A stretch of DNA of 62,908 bases from positions 1 to 62,908 of the forward strand of contig JAIERK010000012.1 of NCBI GenBank assembly GCA_019746975.1, given 5' to 3'. Source of the stretch: Candidatus Obscuribacterales bacterium (lineage in GTDB: Bacteria; Cyanobacteriota; Vampirovibrionia; Obscuribacterales; Obscuribacteraceae). The first letter of the stretch is position 1. Every line of letters starts with the position of its first letter. The notes below the pieces were generated by a model. That model ran no database searches. It saw only the letters and a list, made by a program, of their open reading frames with translations, and had not been told where the DNA came from. A program made the position numbers and the translations under genes. Below are positions 17,250 to 26,344 of the stretch, one piece after another.

Positions 17250-18254
17250 ATGTATGAAAAGTTAGTCGTGGTGACACGAAAAACGCGACTTCGGGAGTTG
17301 ACAGATAAGTTCAATACCAGGATGCAAGCTAAATTCTTCATTGAACACTCAGGTGGTGATTTTAGTGAATACGTGGACGAGGACGGATGCTACGAGCGTG
17401 CGCTCGAAGCCATTCGCAAACAGATCAAAGTGGGAATGAAAATTCAATTCCTCGATAGATCGCTTCTCGCCACTTACACCTTTGTGCCATCAGATATAGT
17501 GCTTGTTGTGGGACAGGACGGTCTTGTCGCCAATGCTGCGAAATACGTCGGAAATCAACCGATCTTGGGTGTTAATCCTGATCCTCAGCGTAATGATGGA
17601 GTTCTAGTTCCGATTGCGCCAGGACGTGTCGGTGATTGTTTGCAAGACGTACTAGAGGATAGGGCCGATTTCAAGCATGTCACGCTTGCAGAAGCGGTAC
17701 TAGCAGATGGGCAAAGACTACTGGCCTTTAACGATCTCTACATCGGTGCTCGGTCGCATATTTCGGCGCGTTACCAGATTCAGTACGACGAAAGGCGCGA
17801 ACAGCAGTCATCTAGTGGGCTCGTCATCTCGACAGGTGCTGGTTCCACCGGTTGGTTATCATCGATATTCAATATGGTTACTTCTGTGGGACCGTTCATT
17901 GGTGGCACTGCGGGGAGTGGTATACGGCTTCGCTGGGACGACCCGTCTCTGCTCTTTGTCGTTCGAGAGCCATTCGTCAGCAAACATTCATCTGCTGGAA
18001 TCGTTGCCGGCAGAATCGAGCCAGGACATGAGTTGGTAATCGAGTCCACGATGACTGGAGAGGGAACCATATTTAGTGACGGCATCGAATCGGATTTTCT
18101 TTCTTTCAATGCCGGTGCCCGTGCGCATATCAGAACCGCTAGTCATAAGGCTCGTCTCCTTGTTCCCCATCGACACTCAAACGCCAGGCACGATAATTCT
18201 CATGCCAGGACTGTTGAAAAATTCTATGATATGTCACTTCCGAAGCGCTTCTAG
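17250..18254 (+). CDS. NAD-kinase-like (ATP-NAD/sugar kinase fold) protein
   Basis: About 334 aa with the order of motifs of NAD kinases. VVGQDG (86-91) stands in place of GGDGT, NPDPQRNDG is at 109-117, AFNDLYIG around 159-166 matches the 'NE' substrate loop, and STGAGSTGW is at 194-202. The catalytic Asp is kept, but Gly2 is Gln and the Thr is lost, so substrate may differ from NAD. ATG 17250 has GCAGGAG nine bases upstream; a longer frame from 17217 lacks a site. It is co-transcribed with the SPFH gene, and its 3' end overlaps the convergent kinase gene by 21 bases. The housekeeping NAD kinase is probably elsewhere. Confidence 0.8.
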   Translation: MYEKLVVVTRKTRLRELTDKFNTRMQAKFFIEHSGGDFSEYVDEDGCYERALEAIRKQIKVGMKIQFLDRSLLATYTFVPSDIVLVVGQDGLVANAAKYVGNQPILGVNPDPQRNDGVLVPIAPGRVGDCLQDVLEDRADFKHVTLAEAVLADGQRLLAFNDLYIGARSHISARYQIQYDERREQQSSSGLVISTGAGSTGWLSSIFNMVTSVGPFIGGTAGSGIRLRWDDPSLLFVVREPFVSKHSSAGIVAGRIEPGHELVIESTMTGEGTIFSDGIESDFLSFNAGARAHIRTASHKARLLVPHRHSNARHDNSHARTVEKFYDMSLPKRF

Positions 18255-19799
18255 TTCTTCTCGCAACCGTCGGACTCTAAGCTCATCTTCCGGAACATTG
18301 CCGTTGCGGTAGAACTTTTCCAATTCGATAAGTTTTTCAATGTCCAAAGACCTGAGCATTGCCGACGCCAATGCGTTTTGCTTCTGCGCCCGCAACACCT
18401 CGATGTAGCCGGTCTTCGTCTCGGTGATCATGTTGGTTGCTTCTGGTGATGGACCGTCCTGTGATACCAGTTTGTTCATCATGTTGATTGCCCGTTCGTA
18501 CATCGGAGCCGCAAGATCATACTGTTTCAATGCCAGATGACACTGCGCAATGCATTGATAGCAAAATGCTTCGGCATATGGTTTATCTTCTCTCTTGTAA
18601 GTGGCTGCGAGATACTCCAATAGCGGTAAAGCCTGAGCATAGCTTTTCTCTCTGAAGTGGACGAAAGCTCTTTCATGCAAGTTGGAAGGCATTTTGTCTA
18701 TGGGCTGCGGCTGTTTCGAAGGAGGCATAATAAAGACCCCCAAGACAATCATCACGACTATCACCAACAACTTCGGGTCATGTGAATTGAAGGTAATACT
18801 GGCTACTCTGTTGTGAGGAGCGAAGCGGATTCTCTCACCATTTCGGACTCGCTGAAGATCAATCAGCAAAGACGCAACGTCATTGTATCTATGCATTTTG
18901 TCTTTCTCGAGGCACTTAGAAATAATCGAATTCAGTGACTCCGACGCCCTTGAATTGTCGCTCCTAAGTGGTATCTTGCCTGGTGCCTCGTTGATCTGCT
19001 TGAGAATGATCTGAACGGGATTACCACCATCGAACGGCGGTTTTCCAGCCAGCATCGTGTACAGCACACAGCCGAATGAATAGAAGTCTGAGCGCGGATC
19101 AAGGACCTGTCCGGTGCATTGTTCTGGTGACATATACTGGGGACTGCCGATCAGGGCTCCTGTTTGGGTAATCGTTTCGCCCTTTTCCGAGTTTTCGTTA
19201 GCCAAAACCGCAATTCCAAAGTCAGCGACCTTTGCTCTCAGAGACTCAGAGTCGAGCGCACCTATTGATTGTGTCTCCAATATAATGTTGCTTGGCTTCA
19301 GGTCGCGGTGAATCAGCCCATTGTCGTGGGCGTATCTAAGCGCTTCGCCTATCTGCATTGCAATATCAATAGCATCCTCGATTTTGAATGGACCGTTTTC
19401 TTTGATGAGTTGTCCCAAGTTCTTGCCGTCAACGCAGTCCATGACCAGATATGGCAGACCGTCGCTTGTATAGCCGTGCTCATAAACCGAGACAAGGTTG
19501 TCGTGCGTCAGTTTGCTTGTCGCTTCTGCCTCTTTCTCAAAGCGTTTCAGCGCCGACTTCTCGGAAGCCAGCTCCTTTTTGAGGAGTTTCATGGCAAAGT
19601 CATTGCCGGTCACTCTTTCTCGGACTCGATAGACAGTACCCATGCCACCTTCACCGAGAAGTTCGATGGTTTCATAGCGATCGCTGAAACTAGGGGTGAT
19701 TTCGTCACCCGAGCTGTCGTCCGAGTCGCCTGTGTCATCCTGGCGGAGTCGTTCCGTTGAGTTGGCAAGCCCTTGTTTAAACGGTTTTTGTTCAGTCAT
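18234..19799 (-). CDS. Membrane Ser/Thr protein kinase with extracytoplasmic TPR region
   Basis: A 521-aa PknB-type kinase. Residues 41-315 hold the kinase domain with GEGGMGTVY (49-57), Lys71, HRDLKPSN (164-171), DFG (193-195) and a SPEQ activation-segment end, all intact, so it should be active. A single transmembrane helix follows (~343-359), then a TPR-like segment (~375-500, HFREKSYAQALPLLEYL..., LKQYDLAAPMYERAI...). The TPR part would lie outside the cytoplasm and may sense protein partners. It diverges from cinA across a 165-base gap. Confidence 0.93.
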   Translation of the reverse strand: MTEQKPFKQGLANSTERLRQDDTGDSDDSSGDEITPSFSDRYETIELLGEGGMGTVYRVRERVTGNDFAMKLLKKELASEKSALKRFEKEAEATSKLTHDNLVSVYEHGYTSDGLPYLVMDCVDGKNLGQLIKENGPFKIEDAIDIAMQIGEALRYAHDNGLIHRDLKPSNIILETQSIGALDSESLRAKVADFGIAVLANENSEKGETITQTGALIGSPQYMSPEQCTGQVLDPRSDFYSFGCVLYTMLAGKPPFDGGNPVQIILKQINEAPGKIPLRSDNSRASESLNSIISKCLEKDKMHRYNDVASLLIDLQRVRNGERIRFAPHNRVASITFNSHDPKLLVIVVMIVLGVFIMPPSKQPQPIDKMPSNLHERAFVHFREKSYAQALPLLEYLAATYKREDKPYAEAFCYQCIAQCHLALKQYDLAAPMYERAINMMNKLVSQDGPSPEATNMITETKTGYIEVLRAQKQNALASAMLRSLDIEKLIELEKFYRNGNVPEDELRVRRLREELEALRK

Positions 19800-19964
19800 G
19801 CTGTTTCTTAATGAACTTCGTAAAGCTATTATTCCCCAGCATTATTTATATATCGAGGCGTTGTGGTTCAGTTTAATGCCGGTCATCCGATAAACTTGTT
19901 AGCATTGACCGAGAGCTTCATTAGTCGGCTGCATCGCAGTTGACCGGAGAGGGATGAAAATAAG

Positions 19965-21278
19965 ATGAGTTCAGCCGAAATACTTGCTATCGGTACGGAG
20001 CTTTTACTGGGCCAGATACTCGACACTAATTCCCAATTTCTGAGTGAAGAGCTCGCCGGTATCGGAATTGATTGTTTCTATCACACCACAGTTGGTGACA
20101 ACAAGACTCGCGTCAAGGAGTGTCTTGCGAAGGCGCTTTCCCGGACTGAGATAGTAATTACGTCGGGAGGACTTGGTCCAACGCCGGATGATCTGACGAT
20201 GGAGTGTATTGCCGAAGCAATGGGCGCAGAGCAATTTCTTGATGAAACGATTCTTTCTGATCTGCGATCATTCTTTCAGCAGCGCGGTGTCGAAATGCCG
20301 GAAAGCAATGCGAAACAAGCCTATCGTCCTGTTGGAGCCGATCTTCTTCCCAATCCTAATGGTACTGCTCCTGGTATCATTTGGACTATAACTCCGCAGC
20401 GATTGCAGGAAGCTGGTATTGAATCGACTCCTCGGTTGGCGTCGAAAAGCCGCTTCATCATTGCGTTTCCCGGTGTGCCGGCCGAGCTGAAGAACATGTG
20501 GAGTACTACAGTCTGTGACTTCCTGCAGACTCATGTGCTTGGCGCGGTGATTCATTCCGTGGAAATGAGACACTTTGGCATTGGGGAGTCCGCGCTTGCG
20601 GAGATGTATGCCGACCTGCTTGCCGGCAGTAACCCGACGGTCGCGCCATATGCCGGGCACGGCGAATGCAGACTGCGCGTGACCGCGAAGTCGTCCGACC
20701 TGGACTCGGCCAGGCAGCTGGTGGCACCAATCGTGGCCGATATCCAGCGACGGAGTGGTCATCTCTGCTACGGATTCAACAACGCCTCTCTCGAAACAGT
20801 AGTGGCCGGTCTTTTGGTGCAGCGGAGCCTCACGATTTCTACCGCTGAATCTTGTACTGGTGGCCTCGTGAGCAAGAGATTGACGGACGTTGCGGGAAGT
20901 TCTTCATACACATCTCTGAATATAGTTACGTACTCCAACGAAGCCAAAGAAAAGCTCCTGGGCGTGAGCGAAGAGTTACTGCTCAACTACGGAGCCGTAA
21001 GTCCTGAGTGTGCTGAAAGTATGGCGCGTGGTGTGAAAAAACTGTCCGGTTCAAGTATTGGATTGTCTGTTACTGGAATCGCTGGTCCGGCCGGTGGAAC
21101 AAAGGAAAGACCAGTCGGACTGGTCTACCTTGGCTTGGCGACCGATGAAGGCTATGACGGGAAAAAGCTTCTTTTGCCGGCTAAATTGGGACGAAAGGAG
21201 ATTCGCCACAGAACCGCGAACGAGGCACTGAACCTGGTGCGTCTTCATTTGCAAGAAAGACGGGAAGTTCTTGTCTGA
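19965..21278 (+). CDS. cinA: CinA family protein: nicotinamide-nucleotide deamidase
   Basis: A 437-aa two-domain protein. The N-terminal MoCF-like/COG1058 domain (~1-250; AEILAIGTELLLGQILDTNSQ, TSGGLGPTPDD) precedes the C-terminal CinA deamidase domain (~265-430; STAESCTGGLVSKRLTDVAGSS, TGIAGPAGGT). The family cleaves NMN to nicotinate mononucleotide in NAD salvage and can hydrolyse ADP-ribose. Length is typical. ATG 19965 is preceded by GGAGAGGG. It is monocistronic, divergent from the Ser/Thr kinase. Confidence 0.95.
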   Translation: MSSAEILAIGTELLLGQILDTNSQFLSEELAGIGIDCFYHTTVGDNKTRVKECLAKALSRTEIVITSGGLGPTPDDLTMECIAEAMGAEQFLDETILSDLRSFFQQRGVEMPESNAKQAYRPVGADLLPNPNGTAPGIIWTITPQRLQEAGIESTPRLASKSRFIIAFPGVPAELKNMWSTTVCDFLQTHVLGAVIHSVEMRHFGIGESALAEMYADLLAGSNPTVAPYAGHGECRLRVTAKSSDLDSARQLVAPIVADIQRRSGHLCYGFNNASLETVVAGLLVQRSLTISTAESCTGGLVSKRLTDVAGSSSYTSLNIVTYSNEAKEKLLGVSEELLLNYGAVSPECAESMARGVKKLSGSSIGLSVTGIAGPAGGTKERPVGLVYLGLATDEGYDGKKLLLPAKLGRKEIRHRTANEALNLVRLHLQERREVLV

Positions 21279-21507
21279 GCTCGTGGAAATTCGCCATTTC
21301 AATGGACATCGCCGTCTTTTCAGCTGATTCCTCGCTGGGCGTGCCATCGATCAGAGGAAAGTGGTGATTAGTGCTTCCAGATGAACTCCCGGGGTCTGAA
21401 GGCAGAGCCCATCATCCTTTTATTCGTAATAATGCACTATTCCGTTAGAAAATCCCGATCCCGTGGCAATTAATAAATGAGGCAGAGTTTTTTTTACTAA
21501 CATTAAT

Positions 21508-22209
21508 ATGTCGGCTGACAAGAGAGATTATGAAGAAGCGGTAATTAAGGACAACCTGTTCCACAGGCGATTGTCCGACTTGCGCAACTCCAGTTTGACC
21601 GCAGATCATCTGGCTGCCATGAAAGAGCTCAATCGTCCGATGGAGCGCACGATTTTTTCAGGCACGGAGCCCGAAAAGACAGTCCTGACTCACGAAGATG
21701 TCGAGCGTATTGCCTTCTTTGATGAGCTTGCACCTGTCTACAACTTCAAATATTTTATGAGAAAGCTTGATAGAGAAATGCGCCGGAGCAAGCGTTATAA
21801 CCGACCGCTATCGGTCATGTGTGTCGCCTTCCAGGGGCTGATGAATATCGGACGCAATTACAGCGCAGTGGCTCAGGATGATGCCATCATCTGGGTTGGG
21901 CAGACGCTTCTGTCATTGACCAGATTGGATGTCGACATGGTTGGTCGGTTCGGAGACGAGCGTTTTCTGATTGTACTTCCCGAGACACCTGGCAGTGGAG
22001 CCACGATTGTGGCTGAGCGGGTTCGGAAGAAGTTCGAAGACACCTGTATCAACTACCAGTGGCACAAGCTCTTTGTTCAGGCCTCCGTCGGTATCGCATA
22101 CTTCCCCGGTCATGGTACCGAAGCTTCCGAGCTGGTTGCGAAGAGTGATTTAGCGGCCGATCTCGTCATGGCTCGTGGCGGCAACGGAACGGCGTTTTGT
22201 CCGGAGTAG
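21508..22209 (+). CDS. Degenerate GGDEF-domain protein
   Basis: A 233-aa protein. Residues ~68-230 follow the GGDEF fold (FFDELAPVYNFKYFMRKLDREMRRSKRYNRPLSV...), but the signature loop is GDERF rather than GG[DE]EF and the metal-binding Asp of the first strand is replaced (VAFQGL). Catalysis is unlikely. It closely resembles the degenerate protein at 31720-32424 in length and layout, so the two are probably paralogues. No sensory domain is present. ATG 21508 has no obvious ribosome site. Confidence 0.8.
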   Translation: MSADKRDYEEAVIKDNLFHRRLSDLRNSSLTADHLAAMKELNRPMERTIFSGTEPEKTVLTHEDVERIAFFDELAPVYNFKYFMRKLDREMRRSKRYNRPLSVMCVAFQGLMNIGRNYSAVAQDDAIIWVGQTLLSLTRLDVDMVGRFGDERFLIVLPETPGSGATIVAERVRKKFEDTCINYQWHKLFVQASVGIAYFPGHGTEASELVAKSDLAADLVMARGGNGTAFCPE

Positions 22210-22372
22210 CAGAGCAGGCTCTTAGTAGCCGATAGTCCTCTCGGGGAATTATTTGGAAGACTTTTTAATTGCGTCCAAGGACTACTCCGAAGAGTTATTC
22301 CGTTAAGGTCATATGTCGACGCCGTTTTTAATTCCTTCTGAGACCTAGCTTGCCAGAAGGGTGTGCCGACTC

Positions 22373-23521
22373 TTATGAGATGAACATTGCATCTCCGTAG
22401 CTGAAGAAGCGATATCGCTGTGCGATTGCCTCCTCGTATGCCGAAAGTATCGAGTCTTTTCCTGCAAAGGTCGCGACAAGGACTAACAAGCTGGACCGGC
22501 TTAAGTGGAAATTGGTGATCATGGCATCGACGATTTTGAACTGGAATCCAGGCTTCACGTATAGAGAGGTAGAACCGTGTTCACAAGGTACGATGCGTCC
22601 AGTGGCACCGGCAGTTTCCAACGTCCTCAGACTCGTCGTGCCCACGGCGATGACGCGCCGTCCCTCATCTTTCGCGAGGTTTATCGCCTCTGCCGTATCT
22701 GGTGTCACTTGAAAGGTCTCGGCTTCGATTGAGTGGGTATCGATGTCGGTCCCGATTGGCTTGAACGTGCCCGGTCCGACATGCAAAGTTACCGACTTGA
22801 TGATTACACCAGATTCGCTCAAATCACGAAGGAGTTCCTCTGAAAAATGAAGACCGGCTGTAGGAGCGGCGACCGCGCCGGGATGTCGAGCAAACACAGT
22901 CTGGTACCTATCGAGATCGTGCAGTCTGCTCTCCTCATCCCGAGATTCGCTATCGCGCACTATATATGGTGGCAGTGGGGCATAGCCGATCGAGCTCAAG
23001 ATATCGAATACATGCTCCGGTTTTCCCAGATCTACCACCAGTCTCTTGAATCCGTCCGGATCGATAATGATGTCTGCAATCTTGATAGTCTGCCTTGAAC
23101 CTTTACGGTTGAGAATCTCGAGAGTCTCTCCGATTTTCAGTCTTTTGATTGGCGTTACCAACGCTTCCCACAGGTTTACTTTATCACCCTGCGGTCTGAT
23201 CAACAAAAGCCTGATGGATCCACCACTTGCTCGGTTAGCATAAATTCTCGAGGGCACCACTCTGGTATCATTCACGACCAAGACATCACCCTTCCCAAGA
23301 AAGCTCTTTATGTCGGCGAAGCGGTGATGACTCGTACTGCGACTTCCGCGATCCAGTACAAGCAGACGCGACTCTTCTCGATTTTCGGAAGGCTCTTGCG
23401 CGATCAGCTCTTCCGGAAGGTCATACGACAGGTCTTCGAGACTGAACGACTGATCTTGGGTTGGCTGGTTGAATGTTGACTTCGTCATAGATATCATGCT
23501 GGAGCTGGTTCGGTTTAACAT
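22373..23521 (-). CDS. queA: S-adenosylmethionine:tRNA ribosyltransferase-isomerase
   Basis: Makes epoxyqueuosine in tRNA from the preQ1 intermediate, using the ribosyl part of SAM. Family blocks: YDLPEELIAQEPSENREESRLLVLDR, VLVVNDTRVVPSRIY, GYAPLPPYI, QTVFARHPGAVAAPTAGLHF, THLHVGPGTFKPI-type and MITNFHLSRSSLLVLVATF. The longest frame has ~26 extra N-terminal residues relative to the family, so ATG 23488 may be the true start. It is divergent from queG, the next enzyme in the pathway. Confidence 0.95.
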   Translation of the reverse strand: MLNRTSSSMISMTKSTFNQPTQDQSFSLEDLSYDLPEELIAQEPSENREESRLLVLDRGSRSTSHHRFADIKSFLGKGDVLVVNDTRVVPSRIYANRASGGSIRLLLIRPQGDKVNLWEALVTPIKRLKIGETLEILNRKGSRQTIKIADIIIDPDGFKRLVVDLGKPEHVFDILSSIGYAPLPPYIVRDSESRDEESRLHDLDRYQTVFARHPGAVAAPTAGLHFSEELLRDLSESGVIIKSVTLHVGPGTFKPIGTDIDTHSIEAETFQVTPDTAEAINLAKDEGRRVIAVGTTSLRTLETAGATGRIVPCEHGSTSLYVKPGFQFKIVDAMITNFHLSRSSLLVLVATFAGKDSILSAYEEAIAQRYRFFSYGDAMFIS

Positions 23522-23558
23522 TGTATTCTGTGTACTCCGGTCTCTCGGGGCTTATCTG

Positions 23559-24617
23559 GTGAGTTTGAAACAATCCGTTGTGCAATTGGCCGCTTCGAAA
23601 GGCTTCAGTAACACCGTTATTGGGGCCCTAGAACCGATGACGGCAGAGCTTGAGCACTACAGGTCTTGGCTGGAGCGCGGATTTGCCGCTGGGATGGAGT
23701 ACATGAAGCGCAATCCGGAAATCCGCTCGTCGCCCCAATTGCTTTACCCTGGCAGTAAATCCGCCATTATTGTTTCTGTTAGTTACTACACCGAGAAGCC
23801 TCCGGCACCTGGTCCTTTCTTCGGCAGTGTTGCTCGGTATGCGGTTGGTTTGGACTATCACGCCGTGATCAGGCGTAAGCTGCGTGAGCTCAGAGGCGCG
23901 CTTGCCGAGACGGTCGGAGTTAACATTGTCGGCAAAGCCTTTACCGATGACGTGGCATTGTACGAACAGGGATTTGCTGGTCGCTCGGGTTTGGGCTTCG
24001 CAGGAAAGAATACGCTGATTATCGGGCCGAAGCTTTCCGGAAGCTACAACTTCGTTGCGGAGCTGTTCGTCGACGTCGAGCTGGAGCCGGACATCAAGTA
24101 TCGGGGTACTTGTGGTCAGTGTTTTCGATGCGGCGATGCTTGCCCTACCAATGCAATCGTAGAACCTTACAGCGTCGACGCCAATCGCTGTATTTCATAC
24201 CTGACGATCGAGAACAAGGACGGAATTCCGCTGGAGCATAGAAGCGGACTTGGGGGCTGGGTCTATGGGTGTGATATCTGCCAGGAGGTTTGTCCGTACA
24301 ATCAAAAGCCTCCGATCACACCATGGGAAGAGTTTCAACCACATTCAGGAGTTGGGCACTACCTGTACCTTCCCGAGCTTCTGGATATACAAGACGATGA
24401 TGCTTTTCGCAATCGCTTCGGTCACACTCCATTGCGTCGGCCCCGACGCCGTGGTCTATTGAGGAACGCACTGGTAGTGCTTGGTAATCAACTTCGGCAG
24501 ATAGACGGTAACGACCAAGCGGTATCGCTAGTAGTGCAACGCTTGAGTCGGTTTTCCAAGGAAGAAGCTGACCCGATGCTGAAAGAGCATGCAGAATGGG
24601 CGCTTGCGCAACTATAG
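23559..24617 (+). CDS. queG: Epoxyqueuosine reductase
   Basis: Final step of queuosine synthesis: cobalamin- and iron-sulfur-dependent reduction of epoxyqueuosine in tRNA. About 352 aa from GTG 23559 (VSLKQSVVQLAASKGF), where family N-termini begin; the open frame extends back to 23469 over the queA start and is judged too long. Two [4Fe-4S] motifs are seen: CGQCFRCGDACP with CISYLTIE and CDICQEVCPYNQ. The GLGFAGKNTL segment is also typical. Divergent from queA, with only ~37 bases between starts. Confidence 0.95.
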   Translation: MSLKQSVVQLAASKGFSNTVIGALEPMTAELEHYRSWLERGFAAGMEYMKRNPEIRSSPQLLYPGSKSAIIVSVSYYTEKPPAPGPFFGSVARYAVGLDYHAVIRRKLRELRGALAETVGVNIVGKAFTDDVALYEQGFAGRSGLGFAGKNTLIIGPKLSGSYNFVAELFVDVELEPDIKYRGTCGQCFRCGDACPTNAIVEPYSVDANRCISYLTIENKDGIPLEHRSGLGGWVYGCDICQEVCPYNQKPPITPWEEFQPHSGVGHYLYLPELLDIQDDDAFRNRFGHTPLRRPRRRGLLRNALVVLGNQLRQIDGNDQAVSLVVQRLSRFSKEEADPMLKEHAEWALAQL

Positions 24618-24630
24618 GTGACTCGCCCGT

Positions 24631-24672
24631 GCCGATCATCTACTGGGGCGCCGGCGTCTCGCCGGTACCGAG
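24631..24672. repeat. Dispersed CCGGCG-type palindromic repeat, copy 4
   Basis: ATCTACTGGGGCGCCGGCGT then CTCGCCGGTACCGAG; the core GCCGGCG-TCT-CGCCGGT is a near-perfect palindrome. Related to copies at 8458, 15909 and 15980. Lies 14 bases after the queG stop. Confidence 0.65.
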
Positions 24673-24794
24673 AATGGTGGCATCTTAGACGTGCGAGTTT
24701 TCGATTAACTTCGCCGCGAATCGCATTGTCGCGGCATGTCTAGATTGCCAGCTATTCATATACCAATTTCACATCTGCAGTTGTTTCGCTTCAG

Positions 24795-24829
24795 AAGAAA
24801 ATAAAAGGACGGCTTGGAGAGCCGTCCTT
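24795..24829 (-). terminator. Intrinsic terminator of the 24857-25159 gene
   Basis: Perfect 10-bp stem AAGGACGGCT / AGCCGTCCTT with a 5-base loop. On the minus strand it is followed by TTATTTTCTT. Confidence 0.9.
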
Positions 24830-24856
24830 AGATAGCTTGCGTGGCTAAGTCACCTT

Positions 24857-25159
24857 TTACACGGTGAACATCTGTCGGGTTATAGTGAAGCTATCTCCCC
24901 AGAAGCGAGAGTTATCCATGATCATGATTAGATGCTTTTCTTCGCTGGTCTTTTGTGAAACCACCAGCTTCATATCGCTTTTCGAATCGTGCTGTTGCAG
25001 AGCTTTGTTGACGAGATCAACCAATACAACAGGTCCCTCGTCCTTAATTTCTCTGGCATTGTCTTTGAAGACTCGCATAAACTCTTCAAACATGCCGGTG
25101 TGGAGAAGGTGAACCAGCTCATGTACCTTGTCGGCTGATACAGTCCCTTCGTTGCGCAT
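24857..25159 (-). CDS. Hypothetical 100-aa protein
   Basis: Soluble, mixed alpha/beta protein with no family that I recognise. Helical N-terminal half (VHELVHLLHTGMFEEFMRVF...) and a beta-rich end. GAGGG lies nine bases before ATG 25159 and a strong terminator follows, so it is a well-formed single-gene unit. Confidence 0.7.
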   Translation of the reverse strand: MRNEGTVSADKVHELVHLLHTGMFEEFMRVFKDNAREIKDEGPVVLVDLVNKALQQHDSKSDMKLVVSQKTSEEKHLIMIMDNSRFWGDSFTITRQMFTV

Positions 25160-25572
25160 CTCTAAACCCTCTACAAATATCCATTATTCACTATGCCCGG
25201 GGACTTGAGATTTCAATCTCATGACAGCTAAGTGGCCATGCTTCGGGCTCGCATTGAAGCTAATTGCCTTACGCGCGGCGGCCTAGGTCTATCAACGCAT
25301 GTCGGCAAATCAACTTGCTTTCGCGGCTTTCGGACATCTAACTCCGGCGTCGCGCGGTGGCTAGCAATCCCGTGGAGTTCCGATTGGGATGTCGCTCTTC
25401 AATCTCAGATGCACTACCCACGATCGCTGACGCTGGTTCTAGTAAGCATAAGCATCTCCGGATTTCTATTCGGTTTCGCTGAGAGGACTTCAATGTTCCG
25501 ATGGATGCCAAGTTGTGGACTGGGTCATGGTCTGACATCATAATTGTGCCTTCAATCTAGGCTAAGGTAGTT
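25160..25572. other. 413-base gap without a supported gene
   Basis: A plus-strand frame (25232-25543) covers most of it but has no ribosome site and an unusual Ser/Arg/Trp-rich composition, so I do not call it. No terminator or repeat was found. Promoters for the two flanking divergent genes must lie here but none stands out. Confidence 0.5.
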
Positions 25573-26337
25573 ATGAAGCGAAATCAGTTTTTATTATGGT
25601 CGTCTGCGGCTCTACTTATGTCCGGGTGCACGATTGTCGAACCCGGGGAGGTCGGAGTCAAGGTCAGCATGGGCCGGATGCAACGCAACTTGCTCACGCA
25701 AGGCATACAGTCGTATCTGCCGGGGCTCGATACAATCGTCCACTACTCGGTGAAGCAGCAGACACTGCAGGGCAAAGCCATCCCGCTCACGGCGGACCAA
25801 CAGCCGATCACGATGGAATACAAAGTGCTCTACAACGTTCCCGAAGGCCAGGTGCTGACGCTGTACGAAAAGTACGCAGGCGATCCGTTTACCCAACTCG
25901 TTGAACCTCAGATTCAAGAGGCTTTTCGACAGGTGGTTTCACAGTATAAAGCCGATAAGGCAACGAAGCAGGTCAACATCATCAAGAATCAAGTTCTTTC
26001 CATGACGCGGGAAAACGTGAAAGGACTCGTTAACGTCGTGGATATTCCAATCACGCATGTCGATCTGCCTGAGGTGCTTCAGACGGCAATCGCGCAGAAG
26101 CAGGTGATGGAGCAGCAGGCCTTGCAGAAGCAATATGAGCTCGACAAGGCGAAAAAGGAAGCTGAAATTACCGTCGCAAATGCTGAAGCGCAGGCGCGCT
26201 CCATCACGTTGCAGACCCAGGCTCTCGAGAAGTCGCCAGCCTTGATCGAATACGAGAAGGTGAAGAAATGGGATGGAAAGCTCCCTGATACATTCATATC
26301 GGGCGGGGCTGCCAATACGCTTTTCCAGCTTAAATAG
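25573..26337 (+). CDS. Prohibitin/SPFH-domain lipoprotein
   Basis: A 254-aa protein. The N-terminus is a lipoprotein signal with lipobox LMSGC (Cys19), so the SPFH domain (~22-180; PGEVGVKVSMGRMQ..., LPGLDTIVHYSVKQQTLQ..., VVDIPITHVDLPEVLQTAIAQKQ) would be anchored outside the cytoplasm by lipid rather than by a helix. A coiled coil (~180-225) and a short C-terminal tail follow. Prohibitin-like proteins form membrane rings; the partner is unknown. AAGG upstream of ATG 25573. Confidence 0.88.
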   Translation: MKRNQFLLWSSAALLMSGCTIVEPGEVGVKVSMGRMQRNLLTQGIQSYLPGLDTIVHYSVKQQTLQGKAIPLTADQQPITMEYKVLYNVPEGQVLTLYEKYAGDPFTQLVEPQIQEAFRQVVSQYKADKATKQVNIIKNQVLSMTRENVKGLVNVVDIPITHVDLPEVLQTAIAQKQVMEQQALQKQYELDKAKKEAEITVANAEAQARSITLQTQALEKSPALIEYEKVKKWDGKLPDTFISGGAANTLFQLK

Positions 26338-26344
26338 CGTCCTT

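Noticed and set aside
25232..25543. 103-aa plus-strand ORF
   Set aside because: Ser/Trp/Arg-rich, no ribosome site, no domain.
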